From NCBI GenBank assembly GCA_002946415.1, contig NJPS01000054.1, positions 310,001 through 374,000 on the forward strand: a stretch of 64,000 nucleotides of DNA, written 5' to 3'. The notes under the pieces were generated by a model. It was not told the DNA's origin, searched no databases, and worked only from the letters and a program-made list of their open reading frames with translations. The DNA is from Rutstroemia sp. NJR-2017a BVV2 (lineage: Eukaryota; Ascomycota; Leotiomycetes; Helotiales; Rutstroemiaceae). Shown here piece after piece: positions 21,361-34,606 of this stretch; position 1 is the stretch's first letter, and the number at the start of each line of letters is the position of its first letter. The translations under genes and the position numbers were made by a program.

Positions 21361-23892
21361 TTACAAACCGGAATCAATCTGGTCCACCACAACCGTGTTG
21401 GTGAAAGCAGCCCAATCTCTGCAGGTCTGCGCCATGATGCTGGGAATTGGCAACTTCGCGATATCGGCCGGTCTCTCCATGACACTGACATACAGACCAC
21501 TGGAAACGTGGAAAGCAATGTGGCAATGAAGTGGCCAAATACCAGGGTTATCTTGAGTGAATTGAAGAACCATGTATCCAGCAGCTTGCAAGGTGTGCAC
21601 GTCACGGCGTTGGGGGTTGGCTGGACGAGTAACGGTCTTTCCGTCCCAGGTTCCGGTACCTTCGGCGAGCACGAACATGTTGTGGCCGTGAAGATGGATG
21701 GGATGGGCAGCTCCACCAGGGTTGGTGAGGATAATGCGGACGGAGCTGTTGGATCCGAAGTTGTAGACGTTCCATTGAGGGCTGAATGGGTAGGAGTTGT
21801 TGCCTGCTTTGGAGAGGAGCAGAATAGGCTGGTTGTAGTTGGTACGGAAGGAAGATCCGTTCATTTCCCACTGATTATTATTAGTTATGTGTTGGGCAGG
21901 GTAATAGGAAGGAGCCATAACTTACTACGAAGTGACCAGTGGCGTTTTGCGTGAATTCGATGTCAATGGTCTGAGTGGTTGGTGGATTTGGATCTGGGGT
22001 GATAGGGAACCATGGCTCAGTAATGCTCAAAGGGTCCTGATTGAGGCATTAGTATGTGCCGATGTATAGACGCTGAGTATATGACTTACATTCTTGCAGC
22101 TGTTGGCAACTGAGCTTGTGAATGCAGCTGAAGCGGTGGTGGTGGGTTTGAGATTTGCGGTAGTTCCGTAGTATACAACAGCCTTTGCCTCAGGGTTGCT
22201 AGCCAATGAGCATGCAGCGATGGTAGAGCGCAACCAGTATGAGCCCTGACCATTGGGGAGACCAGTGACGATAACATCAGTACGTTGTCCAACGCCAAGA
22301 GTGACAACTACGAGGTGTTAGTAGACGTCGGCTCATTTCAATGATATGAACTGACCTTGAGTGTTGTAAGGCTTGACGGGGACGAAATCGTTGGCGATGA
22401 CAGTCATGTTGTGCCCATCAATGGCGAATTTTTGAATGCCCTCAGTACCAGCATTGATCAACCTGAATCTGTGCTTCTTTCCTGGAGTAAGCTTGAACGT
22501 TGGGGTACTGGCGTTGTTTGCTTTGCATGGCGTGGTGTCATTGGCAGCCTTCTTGGTGCAGTCGAAGAAACCTTTGCCTTGAATAAGATTGCTGTCGGAT
22601 TTAACAAGCTGTGTTTGTTAGTACTTCTGCCATGACGGAGGTACTCGGAAATACATACAACTTTAGTAATGTCGGTAGAAGTAACATCTTCCACAAGCGT
22701 AAAGTAATCAGGGTGATACCAGTCAGTAAGGAGGATTGGACCAACGTCTATAGAATGGGTTAGTAACAGCTACATCATGAGTTGGAATCCATTAAGACTG
22801 ACCAATATCATAAGGAGTGGTTTGAGGACCGTGGATGATCATGGGACCGAATATTCCAGCATTGTATTGGGCAGAGTAATGCGAGTGCCACCAACTGGTA
22901 CCGTAGAGATCGGCCAAGAATGTATAGGTAAAGGTTCCATTGGGTGCAATAGGACATTGTTGGACACCTGGAACACCATCAAACCATCTAATAATGAAGT
23001 TAGTACTGTTTTTGCTATAGTGAATTTGGACGGAAGAAAACAGCTAATTCGCATGTGAATTATGATTAAGGATCGAAGATTCACTTACTGAGAAGTCTTT
23101 TGGAGGATTCCGTGCCAATGAAGTGCAGTACCCTCCTCTGGTCCTACGATTTTGTTGTGGACAGTGACTTGAATAGTGTCGCCCCTGCAACTATTAGCGA
23201 CGTCTCACAGCTGCGGATGAGGCATACGAACCAGTTTGCTTCAATCAATGGTCCCGGGAATACGCCATTTACCAAGATGACATCTCTCAGATATCCATCT
23301 GGAGCCGCTTTCCCTCTCTGGATAGTGAAATCATACTTACGGATGACACCGGTGTTGGGAGGGCTCACTGTAAGAAAAAGGGGTTATAATCAGCTGCCGA
23401 GCTGCAGAAGCAGCAGTAGAGTGTGCTTACCATCTATGATTCGTTAGCTTCTAGCCTAATTTCTAGTTAAATGACATTACTTACAGGGATTGGTGTTGTT
23501 TGCAGTCTTATTTGCCCAAGGGAAGCCTTGTGGAAGAGGAGTAGCCGGATTCTAAAGCCTTCATTTAGCAGTGTTCGAACCTCATCAGCGCCATGGCAGC
23601 ACAGAGTTCGACTGATAGAGATGCAGCACGAGCCGGTTCCATATCTCTGGTTTGATGCCATGAGTAGTATGTTGTTGCTCGGCCGTGATCTAAGGTTTGA
23701 TTTCCCAATGATGATGAGCGATGAGTGAGAGAATGGTGCTTACGGAAGTTAACAAGTATTGGACTGGCAAACTAGTGTAGTTATCTGTGGAAAGTTAGAA
23801 GTAACTCAGTGAAACATGAGTGTGTGATACGTACTCTGGGCGGAAACGAGTGACCCGAAGAAAAGGGCAGCGAGTGAAAAGAGGCTCTTCAT
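21361..23892 (-). CDS. Laccase (ascomycete multicopper oxidase), secreted
   Basis: Hand-built exons: 23892-23835, 23784-23744, 23551-23485, 23433-23431, 23367-23232, 23184-23089, 22987-22803, 22747-22659, 22608-22356, 22307-22090, 22036-21926 and 21870-21361. They give 1767 nt, or 588 aa, with continuous frame. The signal peptide is [18 protein letters not shown]. All four copper-ligand motifs are present: HWHG (near residue 124), [16 protein letters not shown] and HCHIAFH. The protein ends in DSGL, the C-terminal plug typical of ascomycete laccases. It would oxidise phenols with reduction of oxygen to water, outside the cell. The 3-nt exon (ATG) makes [11 protein letters not shown]; skipping it gives NPLSPPNTGV, also in frame. 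The second intron is 192 nt, longer than its siblings (47-101 nt). A TATA box lies at 24004-24011. Confidence 0.93.
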
Positions 23893-24003
23893 ACTGAAAG
23901 ATTGTGGGCTGGGGCCGAAATGAAAATAAGAACCGGACGCCTCGAGCGAAGTAGGAAAGTCGATGAATGCTTGGGATGAAGAATACTGGAGTGCAGGAAG
24001 CCC

Positions 24004-24011
24004 TTTATATA
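24004..24011 (-). promoter_or_regulatory. TATA box of laccase gene
   Basis: TATATAAA on the minus strand, 112 bp upstream of the laccase ATG at 23892. Confidence 0.6.
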
Positions 24012-27000
24012 GAGCTCAGAGACCAGTTGGGCAAGCAAATGGAGTCCCACGCTCAATAGTATCTCGCAATATTGGAGTCTGCATCTCCAGGTGAGAAGTC
24101 CTATGATCTTGGCATATTGGTGTTGCCTTGCAGGATGTGGAACATGGGCTTTGATTGTGCACTATGAGATTGGCGCTGTTTAGACACAGCTAGTGATGAC
24201 GGGACAAACACGAATAAGCTTGACGGCATCGAGATGAGGCTGGAAGTTCGGGTTGATTTGTCAGAGTGATGGTTTATTTCAATATCATGCCGTGAAGATT
24301 TTTGATGCAAATAGAAAATAGATCATGCCTGTTCATGCCAATGCTTGACGGAGCGCAAACTTGCAAGCCATCCGCAAAGCTTGATAAACAGTTCCAGACA
24401 TCTGTGTGCCGAGAATATCGTCAATTGGGACGAAAATACACCGACTCATTATGCTGTTTGAGAGTCGGAGAGTATTTTGGTGCAGTGTGCAAGGAAAGCT
24501 ACCGAGACTCATGCAGAACTGGGCCCTTCAAGCACTAGCATCGAATTGATTGGGTCCAGCTCAGCCTTCCACTACGAAATCCCCAGGAATATCAGGTGTA
24601 ACCTCATCGTATGCTAACCCACGACCCGAAGAGAAGTCATGGGGGTGGTATCCCAGTCTTTGGGAAGCTTACCCCTCAAAAGAAGCTTCGCAGCATGCGC
24701 ACGACTATCGAGTCCGAACACGGCATTCTGATTGACTCATTTACCGATGACTTTGCGGGGGTTTCTGTCTGAGGTCAGCCTAGAAGAGAGGGGTAAGCAG
24801 CTTAGGCCTTACTACTGCATGCATTGGGCGATACAAGATGTTAAATCGGCCTAGGGCGTAGTCCAAGTAATCTCCAACTTCTGACTCAAACATCTGTAAA
24901 CACTCGCCAACCTTATTTTTCACTGGCAAGTAAGTGTAGGTACCTATCATCAATGATACAATTGACAAAGCAGGGTAGCTGAGCTGTGTGACAAGGCTGC
25001 AACAAGGTAACTTAAATCCGGAGATGTGGGTCAACCAACTTCAAGATACTATAGCATTTTATCAATATTCGCCACGGACTATCAGATAAGTAGCGAATTT
25101 CCCTGAAGATATCGGAAACCGGATAGATAATACGACGTTCACAAGAAAATTAAGGTGAATTTGGAGCACCTCGCCCCGTTGGCACCTCTTTCGGTCAACT
25201 TCTCCGTGATGGATCTCCACGCCCCAATGAGATTGATTGGAATTCAGGACCTATCATACGGCTGATGATCCTACAGTTCCTTTTGGATTGTATGCCATTT
25301 AGTTGTACATGGCATCGTGAAAGAGTACAAAATTCTGAAAGCGGGAACCCGCACGGTATCCTCATTTGATCTAGGCTATCAAATTTTGAAACTCGCAAGG
25401 AAGGAATATAGGCACATGATGAAAGAGGACCTTAAAAAAAGAGTAGAAGGATTTATTGGACCAAAAGAGACGTTATTCTCGAGGGCATTGTTACATGCAT
25501 AATTCAGGCACTACCGAATTGATGTACATGGCTTGCAGGAAACACGAGGTACTGGGATTGTGCGGGATCTGCTTCAGGGTTGCAAGAGTTTTTGTTTCGT
25601 TCGCAAGGGCGTAGATACATGATTTCATGCTCGGCGACATGTCGATAATTGTTTCATGGCAGGCAACCACGGGAGTACTCTTACGTTAGCAAATGGCTCA
25701 TGAGAATGTATCGAGACCTCTGATCAAGCCGATAAGACCTCCATCATCAGAAGATATCATTTGTGATAAAACAATTTCACATCGTCTGACAGCGTTCTCA
25801 CGCTCGTGACTATTGGAAAACATTTGGCGCCACCACATTTTTGTGGCTTGGAGCTTGAACATGATCGGAATCCTGCCGTGAAGCCTATCTTACCTGGCTG
25901 AAGATGCTCCCTACAAATGGAGGAAGTCGAACTTAATGCTTACTACTTGAAGCATGATTGAGGAACAGCCGCGGCGTAGCTCCAGTGTAAAGAGCGAGAT
26001 GAATGTAGCACTTGGACAAGGTGCTGTCAGCCTCGAGCTTCTAATTATAAGACGTGAAGAGAATTTAACATACCGACGTCGCTCTGCCGTACCGTGTCTA
26101 GAACTATTGGCGGATCTTCCGCGAGGTAGGAGCTCGTTCAGTTCTCAGCATGACCTCCCTCGTCTTCGACGATGCTAAGTAAATCTCACTCGAGGAATGC
26201 TCGAGAAAGTCAACGAAGGAGACATCTGTCATGTCCAGTTGGGGGGAGTAGCGGTGTGCGCTATTTCAAAGCAATCAATATATCATCGCCGGACTATTCA
26301 ATGCAATCAATATCTAACTCTCCGTGTTGTCAGGCGCGGGATGTGAAGAGAGATAAATGTAAATAGTAAGTGAGGACAGTTCGCGAGAACGAAAATAGAA
26401 ACTGTGGCTGAACCTCGCGAAAAGAAAATCCGGCACGTGCCTGGAGCTTTATGGCGTGGCTTTGCATGTCCCCAACTGCCGAAATAATAAGAATAAGCTG
26501 CAGTTTCTCCTGCACACGCCTATCAGCCATTACTACCTTTGCAGTGCCAGTGTCAGGATCCCATGAGGAGGAGAAGAGGGCCTTCAATCCCTCGTACCCC
26601 AAGCATTCAAAGTGGCAGAATTCTAGTCACATGAGCGGTGGCCGACTTCGGTTCAACTTTTGTGCTAAAGAATCGAACTATTCTCTGCCAAGACATTAGC
26701 GTCTACGAAAGTAGTCCTTGCGCCAAGGCGAGAACGAAAATGGTTGCCGTCGTAAAAACTCCTAACTTTACAAACTACAGCTTACTCTCACTTTACCTTT
26801 TTCATCCATCTTACGGTAGCAATGAGTTACATCTGGTCACATCTGCTTGCACAAGAAGGGATGGAAGATGAACAGGGACACATATGATTATCACAGTCGT
26901 ATGACTGATGGATGACCCATCGTGGCGGGGAAACCATCAGCGAGCGAAGTTGTCTTGCCTTGAAGGTAGATGGAGCGGGAGAATTTTTATCGTGTCATCC

Positions 27001-29300
27001 TTCGTTTTCATTTATTGATTCGAATACTAAACAGCGGGCGTTCATTGACCTCACAAAGTTTCGACTTTGGTATGGTATTCTCTAATCTGAATGCATAGCA
27101 TTCCCTTCGTCGGATACAACAACTCCTGTTTCGTGGATTTTCAGTCAGGCCCAAATAGAGATTGAAGTGTTCTGTAAGCGCAGCTTCGCCGCGAACTTGC
27201 AGGACACCTGCATTTTATTGGTCTTCTGTAGGAGAAATCGTCGAAAACCCATGTGCCGAAACTACATGAATCATTGGCCGGTTCGTTCTTTTCAAAACTC
27301 CTACCCGAAAAGTCAAGAATCAATAGCTATCTACTCGGTGACGAGCGAGGGCAACCTAAGGCCATTGCTGAAGGGATCTTATTCTTATCAGGTCAAATAT
27401 ACGAAGACATGATGAGAAATACTGGTTGACCTTCAAAGAGCACGGATGTGGAGAGTGCCTTCCGTGAGATGTAAGGCGTTCGAGACCCTTTCCGAGCTTT
27501 TATCTAGCAGCTAATACTTTCTCAGCGACTTCGACGAGAAAGTTCATCCAGCAGACCATTGTGTACTCCAATACACCGGTCATTGGAGTGGAAACCGGCT
27601 GGCTCGGATGTTCCCTACTTGGATACATCCTATCGAGTGAAGAACTTCCAGCAAAACTTGTCCCAAAAGCAAAGACACGGGCAACTTTAAGTTCAAAGAT
27701 TGCAAGTTTACTGATTAAACATTCAGTGGCATCCTTTCTCTCGGATGTTCTTATCGTCGCCCCCTGTGTTGTCATATTCTCGGCGTTCGACACCGGGAGA
27801 TTAAGCCAGAATGCACACGCGCTCATCTCGTAGGATTACTATAGAAGGTTCTGTGGATGGACACCTATCGGGGTCATTATAAGGCACGGTAAGTTCAGTT
27901 ACGGAGCTCGAAGGCAATAGACTCTTTCAACTAGATTGTAGGACGTGGTTTACAGGCGCCGCTTGCTCCCACAGCATTCCAGGTATATTCAACGACAACT
28001 TTGGCGCGCAACAGAGACTACCCGCCTACTATATGAAGTATATTTCTCTCACCCTTCTTCAATCAAATTGCCTGTCCTTAGCCTAACTTTTACGGTTTTG
28101 GACAGACCTGACCATTGGCGAGCTAATCCGGTTATCTCTTGGCTCCTAGTTTCAATGACAAGGTTTTTCTAGCAGCACCGGCTAGATTGTGGTGTATGCC
28201 ATGGCTCTTGTGGGTTTAAAAACATTAATCCTGCTCTAGTCGCATGAATGTCGCAGTGAAAAGGAGGGCTCTTCCAACTATTCCATGGCCAGATGGTTCT
28301 CACACACGTATCACTGATTTCACACAGCTGTGGTCTGATAATCTCCGGTCACCTAACAACACAAGGTGTTGTCAGTTCTACGACACGGCCATATCAAACC
28401 TATCCAATGTTGTTGGTCATTCGATTTCTTCAACGTGGACCACATGATTGGGAACAGCCATAGACACGAGAATATAAGATAAAGTAAGTATTGATGTTAT
28501 CATGGTGTTAACCTCTTGCCTCCACTTCTTTGATTCGATAATCAATACTGCTTGCTGGAAGAATCTTGTTCTCACCCCGAACGGAGATCCAATATATGCA
28601 GGAGTTTACACGCTCCAGATTGAAGAAATTACCAATGTGTTACTAAAGATTACACAAATTAGAAAGGTATAAAGCTCTAAAACATCAGGACCGCCAATGA
28701 ATGTTGCCCCCACTGGCTCGTAACTTTGCCGGACCTCTGGGTTGAATGGACATTCGAGGTTTTATTTGTGGGCAATATCTGGCTCGTCGGCTTGTGGGGT
28801 GTCCGAGTTCATTGCAAGTCGATCAGTGAGATTTGTAAAAGGCGTCAACATCTTCGCATCTTGGCAGCAACGATAAATACCCCCGAGCCTGTCCGAGAAG
28901 AAGTAAGACATGATTTGTGTACATGAACGTCTCTCGAATATATAGCGACACCCGATCTAAACTTGCTCGTAGTTTATCATCTGTCCCATATGGGAAGGTA
29001 CGGCGGGATCGAAACGGAGTATGAACGACGTTAAGGGTGATAGATGAGGAAGGCGCTCGAGTGTTGGAAGCACGTAGTAAGAGCTCTAACGTGTCTTCGG
29101 ATGGTTTCGACAAGAGTGATGGAGGGTGTTGATTTGAGAAAAAACTTTAATAAAACTCCAGACTGTCTTTTGTTTTACTGTTTTCACTGCTCTTCTTCTT
29201 GTCATACTCTGAATTTCCAACATCATTTCATCCAAACCTCACATATCTTATTACAGTATATCATTATCGCTCATTAATCTTCAACTCTCGTTACAGTTTT
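24012..29300. other. 5.3-kb gene-poor stretch
   Basis: No gene can be supported. The part next to 24012 is the laccase upstream region. A minus-strand frame at 26602-26459 reads rather protein-like (MGYEGLKALFSSSWDPDTGT) but has no partner exons. A minus frame at 27826-27500 and its + strand opposite are both open but unrecognised. The last 150 bp are T/C-rich and probably the leader of the gene at 29301. Confidence 0.4.
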
Positions 29301-30797
29301 ATGCACGCAGGCATAATGGGGAGCGAAGTCTCAGCGAATCCAGAGTCATCAAGAGCAAGAAAACCACCATTGAGGGTGGTAAGGGCGCAGCCGACAGCGG
29401 GTGGTGGAAGTTCACCATCATCGGCTGCAAGTTCTGAAGAACCAGCTTTAACTCCTATCGAAGAACTTCCACCTTTAGCTCCATGGGGTACCATGCCGAA
29501 CGATGCACGAAATTCCGAACCTCCTCCCTCGAGTCCACGACCTCAACATGCCCAAATTCCTATACAAAATCGCACATTCTCAAGTAATTATTGGATTGAT
29601 AGGTCTTCTGAACTGGTAGAGACGGACACACTAGATGCTGAAACCGAAATCGACATACACATATCACACGAGGAACTCATGTCTCGTCGGAATTCTGACA
29701 TGTTGAATGGGGAAAATAATGACAACGCTGATGGCATACCCGGCGATGTCACATTCTGGACCACCTTAAGCATCATACGAAGGAGACAAGCAGCAACTGG
29801 TGAATTTCGGCGTACTTCTACCTCTCACTCTCCTCCCCGCACAAGTTCTATCTTCTAATAAAATAATGAGCCAGCACCTGCACCTCCATCAGCACCTCGT
29901 AGAAAAATGCCGAGACCTAGTTTTCCGGTATACCGATTCAATGGAAGGGGTGAGCTGATCCGGCCAATCGAAGAAAACACATTCGAGCAAGATTTGAGGC
30001 CGCGACTACAATCCCCGGTGCCGCGACGACAATCCCCAGCACCACGACGAGAATATCCAGCACTGCGACCAGAATCCCCAGTGCCGCGACCAAAATCCCC
30101 AGTGCCGCGAGGAGAAGAGCCGCAACAACCTTCATTCCTAGTCAATACAAATATCGGATCTTCATTTGCAGGCTTTGGTAACACATTCACTGTCTCGTGT
30201 ACAGAAGTTGAAGACGACACCGAAGCTGCCGCCCAGCAAGATGAAAACATGTCAACTCGAGATTATAGAACTCCTTCGACATCACTAGGTGTTGACGCTC
30301 AGCCGGAGAGTACCACGGCGAGAGGATATCTAAGTCTACCATTCATGGATGGAGAATATGACTCGGATGAGGATATAGAGTCAGAACACGTTGAGAATGT
30401 TTCGGCGCATTCATCACCGCAGCCATCCGCGCCAGAGTTATCACCACGATCACCACTCCAGTTCCAACTGTGTCCTCCACCGTATCCAGCCGCACAACCG
30501 CCACAAAATCCGTGGTCACAAAGCGTGCATGGTGATATTAGTCAACCGACTAGGGCTGGTCTTAACGAGGAAGAGAATATAGAGCCGGAATCAATGGACT
30601 GGGAGCTAACCACACCTGTGACTGCTATGGTCAATCTTTCTTCCAGGTTCCATGAAGCACATATGGAGACTCAAGATGCGCCTACCAATCAAGGACTTTC
30701 CTTAGAGCGGAGTCTTACACGGGGGGATTCAGGAAGGCATGAAAATATCTCAATGTCAGATGCTAGCCACAATGGAGGCCCTTCTAGGATAAGCTAG
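29301..30797 (+). CDS. Uncharacterised disordered Pro/Ser-rich protein with SPxPR repeats
   Basis: Not recognised. The ATG at 29301 opens a frame interrupted by two adjacent TAA codons at 29856-29861, after which the same frame continues to 30797. An intron at 29800-29874 (75 nt, donor GTGAAT, C/T-rich centre, branch TCTAAT, acceptor GCCAG) removes both stops and keeps frame, giving 473 aa. A donor at 29812 (GTACTT) with the same acceptor also works (477 aa). The protein is disordered throughout. It has an N-terminal Ser/Pro segment, then five 21-bp repeats (30009-30113) encoding 7-residue units such as SPVPRRQ and SPAPRRE, then acidic and Pro-rich stretches. No signal peptide, membrane span or domain is visible. 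The repeated S/Y-P-x-P-R pattern resembles proline-directed kinase or SH3 target sequence, but that is speculation. Confidence 0.55.
30009..30113 (+). repeat. Five 21-bp tandem repeats inside a coding region
   Basis: Units begin with [CGA]AATCCCCAGTGCCGCGA-like sequence and encode seven residues each (consensus xSPxPRR with variants). The phase is constant, so repeat number can vary without a frameshift. Confidence 0.85.
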
Positions 30798-33700
30798 GAT
30801 AGAGCGAGACCATGCGCAGCTCCGCTGACATGGCAGACTCAGGCCTCGCCCAAGATAAGAAGGAAACATTGCTGTGCTCAATAACATGAAGTTGGTATAC
30901 ACAGCATCATATATGGATAGGAAAGTAGTATGGAATGATGTGATGAGTAAGCTTAATCATCGGGCCATTCTTATTCATTCTTTTGTATAATACTATCTTT
31001 TCCCGAGAATTCGGTAGCCGTCTACCTAGCTAGCGGGCCGAACGGACGGAAATAGCGATGTGTAGCTAGTTCCACAGCCTTACCTATCAATCGATTAATC
31101 AATCAATCGAGCTCTGTGAATCGCTCCGTGCATACCGTGCCCAAGGCACCGGGACGATTCAGTTCAATTGCAGAATTTCCTGGTGGATCAACATCAGGTA
31201 TTGGTCACGAAGCCGCAAGTTTATACTTTAAATCAACCTCTCTCGGGCCATTTTTCGGAATCTCAAACCAGTCGCATAGACACACCAATCATCTGGTTTT
31301 GACGCAGATTCTAAACCCCATTTTTGACACTGGTAGAGAGAAAATGATAGAAAGAGTGCGCGAAGACCACCACCGTACCAGTGTTTCGGCTGAAGGATTC
31401 GGGCATTGACCAATGAGCACCACTCTCCCATTTTTGTATGGGAGAATCGATTGAGTTTGGGCTTCAACAATCGAGGGTGATGTTGTTATAAAGTTGACGG
31501 GGTCTCCTCGCCCTTTGAACTTGTGAAAATGATGATGAAAGGATTGATGGATTGCTATTCTTGCTGTGGCTGTACGTAACTAGTAAGTTTTCCAGGCTCT
31601 GCATTGCTGACCGTTGATCGTATAGATCAACGAACGGACGGCAAGACACGGGCGCTTAACTTTACGAACCCAAGGAAAAGCAGGAAGCGAAGGGAAAGCA
31701 TCGACGATGAGACGAGAAGATAGGACGAACGCATCACAGCAGATGGCGTTGTGCATTATGTCAACCTAAGGAGGCAAAAACGCGAGAATCCATCAACGGC
31801 ACGAACTTTACGACTAGGCTTTACGGCAGGCTTCTTGCTAGTTAATACGAAACTACTCATTTCACAATTTCACATACTTTGTTCTGGCTCGTTTGATCGG
31901 CTACTTATCGTCTTAGTTTGATTCCGAGTAACGTCGCGGTTTTGTGGATTTACAATACCTCAATTTGCGAAGTACAGTACACACCAGTTCTCGCTCCTCT
32001 AGTGAGACCAAGACGACACGACCGTTTTTCCTTGGCATGAAGATCAATCAGTTTCAGCGAACGGAACGACTACCACATGAGGAAAGAAAATGAGGGCATC
32101 GTTATCGCAGCCGACAATATGCGAGTGAGGGTTTGGCAGCAGATGAGATGGAGGCTGGGTTCATGGTATCATTGCAATCTCGCACTCGTCCAAGTGTCCA
32201 GGTTCTGTTTTGTGGGATCGTTAACGTTAGGTTCGATGCTACTGCACTGCGTGGACGTCGGGATATTGTCGGCGGCGCAGCACAGACCCTGGTTGAATCA
32301 GATATGGGCGCTTCTGCAATCTATCTCATGCCATGTTCGAATGTTCTATCGCACGTGGGATGGCTGAGGTGTGTTTGGTAGTGTTAGGAGAAATGTAACA
32401 TTCACTAGCGTGGGATTGGTTTGTGGTTGTTTGGTGTGCTCAAAGCTCCGGAGTAGTATATTTGGTACCTTGACTGGCTTTCTGGAAGCGCGGAGGGCGT
32501 CACTCGAAACAAAGGAGGAAGGGAAGGATGAACGAAGGATTCATAAGGCCCGGCACCTAAGTTGGTCACTGTTGGCGAGAGGCAACTTACCTTACGGAAA
32601 GTCGCTCAACGATCGAAAGAACGGTGAGTGACGATAGAACATCGATCCTTACGCATTGTAGAACATCGATATATTGTGCAATCACAGTTCCATTGTAAGG
32701 GGACGGATAGCAGTTCCGTTCATGTGACCGGATCAGAAGCATACTAGCCCTGTGGGTTATGGGATCATGGACTGTTTACTGCTCTGAGAAAGTGGACTGC
32801 TTCGGATATGACTACCCATTGCGGGTGATTGTATACCGAGTGCTGGTAACCACTTTATCATGCGATGGCGAAATCTGCCTAGCACTTCGCAAGAAAGGCC
32901 TGACAAGACTAGCACCCACATTCATGGAGAGATTTGGAAAACGATGATCGACAGCTCTTTTTAGGGATCCAAGGCTTAGAGCCCATATCTCCCACAGTGC
33001 TTTTCCCACGTTTACACAGAAGTTTGTGGACCCCAATGTTTAATTCTATTTTGTAGCTCATAGTTGCAAGTCATGTTTTCGGTTAGATATGCACCATTTG
33101 GGTATCCCTGACTCATTAGTGCCGATTGGTAGGAGCTGTCACTTCGCCAACAGCGGCATTTGGCGACGGTATCTTACTAGATTAGGATGAACCAGGACGA
33201 GGGGAGTAAAATGATTGGTCTGGTACTCTGAAGCGCTGACCTCCGATTTAGGCTAAGTAGGGTGACAGATGGTCGGATAACTGCGATAACAAAAGAGTTT
33301 AGCTTCTAGCTTTTGGGTTCTTGGCTTTGCGGTCTGATGTTGTTGGGTCTTGTTTGTTCGTCTTACTGTAATTTCATCTTACATCGGACGGAAAGGGCTG
33401 TGCTCTTGGTCAAGATTTATGACCGGAGTCATTTTACGGTCAAAACGAGGTCGTATAGGCGTTAGGTTGTTGGTAAGACTGTTTGGTATTGCACGGCTGT
33501 ACATTGATTGGTCTGTGAGGTTGCAGCGTCTGACCAATCTGTAGAATCAGACTAAAGCGAACTTATGCAAGGGTAGCGCATGGAGGGGTAGACCTGGCGC
33601 ATTTTGATTTGGGGGCATGATGGGAGATGTGGAGATGCCATGTGGTAACTGGCCAATTGAGATCTTTACGATACCGCGAATGAACCATTCTGGTCTTGTG

Positions 33701-34606
33701 ATTGGTGCTTTTGGGAAATACCCCAAGGCAGATTGTGTATGCATATGTCTCGACTGGAAACGGCTCGCATTAATACTAAGTTGAGTTAAGCAGGAAAGAA
33801 AAAAGTGAAAACGAAACGGCAGAGCGAGAGAAAGTTAAGAGAGATTCGTGAACTTCCGAGCGAGTGAACGAAGAGGGAGAATACCGGGTCCTCCAGCCGC
33901 AGTTGACGACAATACAATACCGATACACGATTCAAGGAGGATTCTCATGATGGCAAGAATTTTCACCAAGAACATATCCGGAAATAGCAATAAATTGTTA
34001 ATCGATGTCATCACATCGTGTATACTTCCGCTAGAATCTGGGCAGTCATCCCCAAGGCAGCGCGTCTCGAGAGTTAGCAGAAAGAACTGACATAAACTAA
34101 CTGGAAATCGGGCTTCCTCCAGCACTCCGTAGACCTAATAATAATACGGCATTAGAGTACTCAAAGGTGAAAATGCGCAATGGGATGCTGATACCTTGAC
34201 CATGCTATGGCATCTAACCCATGGAAGCAACTGTGGAGAAAAGGGAACCATGTACATACTGTAATGTACGTACGTGCGTGCCTCCATGCCCGATAACCGG
34301 TGCTTTGATGGGGACTGCGAACTAGAAATTATCTTTTGGAATGGGTTTCGCCTTGGATCATCAGAGAAACCAGACCAGTCCCATAAGCTACTTCCTTAGC
34401 TGGAGAATAGTGCGGCAAGGTAGCACAGATAGGATTTGAGAATTATTCCGGTTCATACTCTAGATATACTTTAGCTCTGGACCCCTCTTTCCCCAATCTT
34501 TCAGACATCGTACATATAGGAGTAGTGTCGAACTCAAATATTGGTCGATTCGCCAAAGCTTGCTGTTCATCATCATCAACTTCAAAAATATCAACAAGAC
34601 TTCACC
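30798..34606. other. 3.8-kb gene-poor stretch
   Basis: No gene seen. A minus-strand frame near 34125-33835 has hydrophobic blocks but starts at GTG and lacks an exon partner. The last 100 bp (AT- and CAT-rich) are the likely leader of the zinc-finger gene. Confidence 0.4.

Noticed and set aside
33835..34125. 96-aa minus-strand frame with hydrophobic blocks
   Set aside because: Begins at GTG, no ATG or convincing upstream exon, and no known family.
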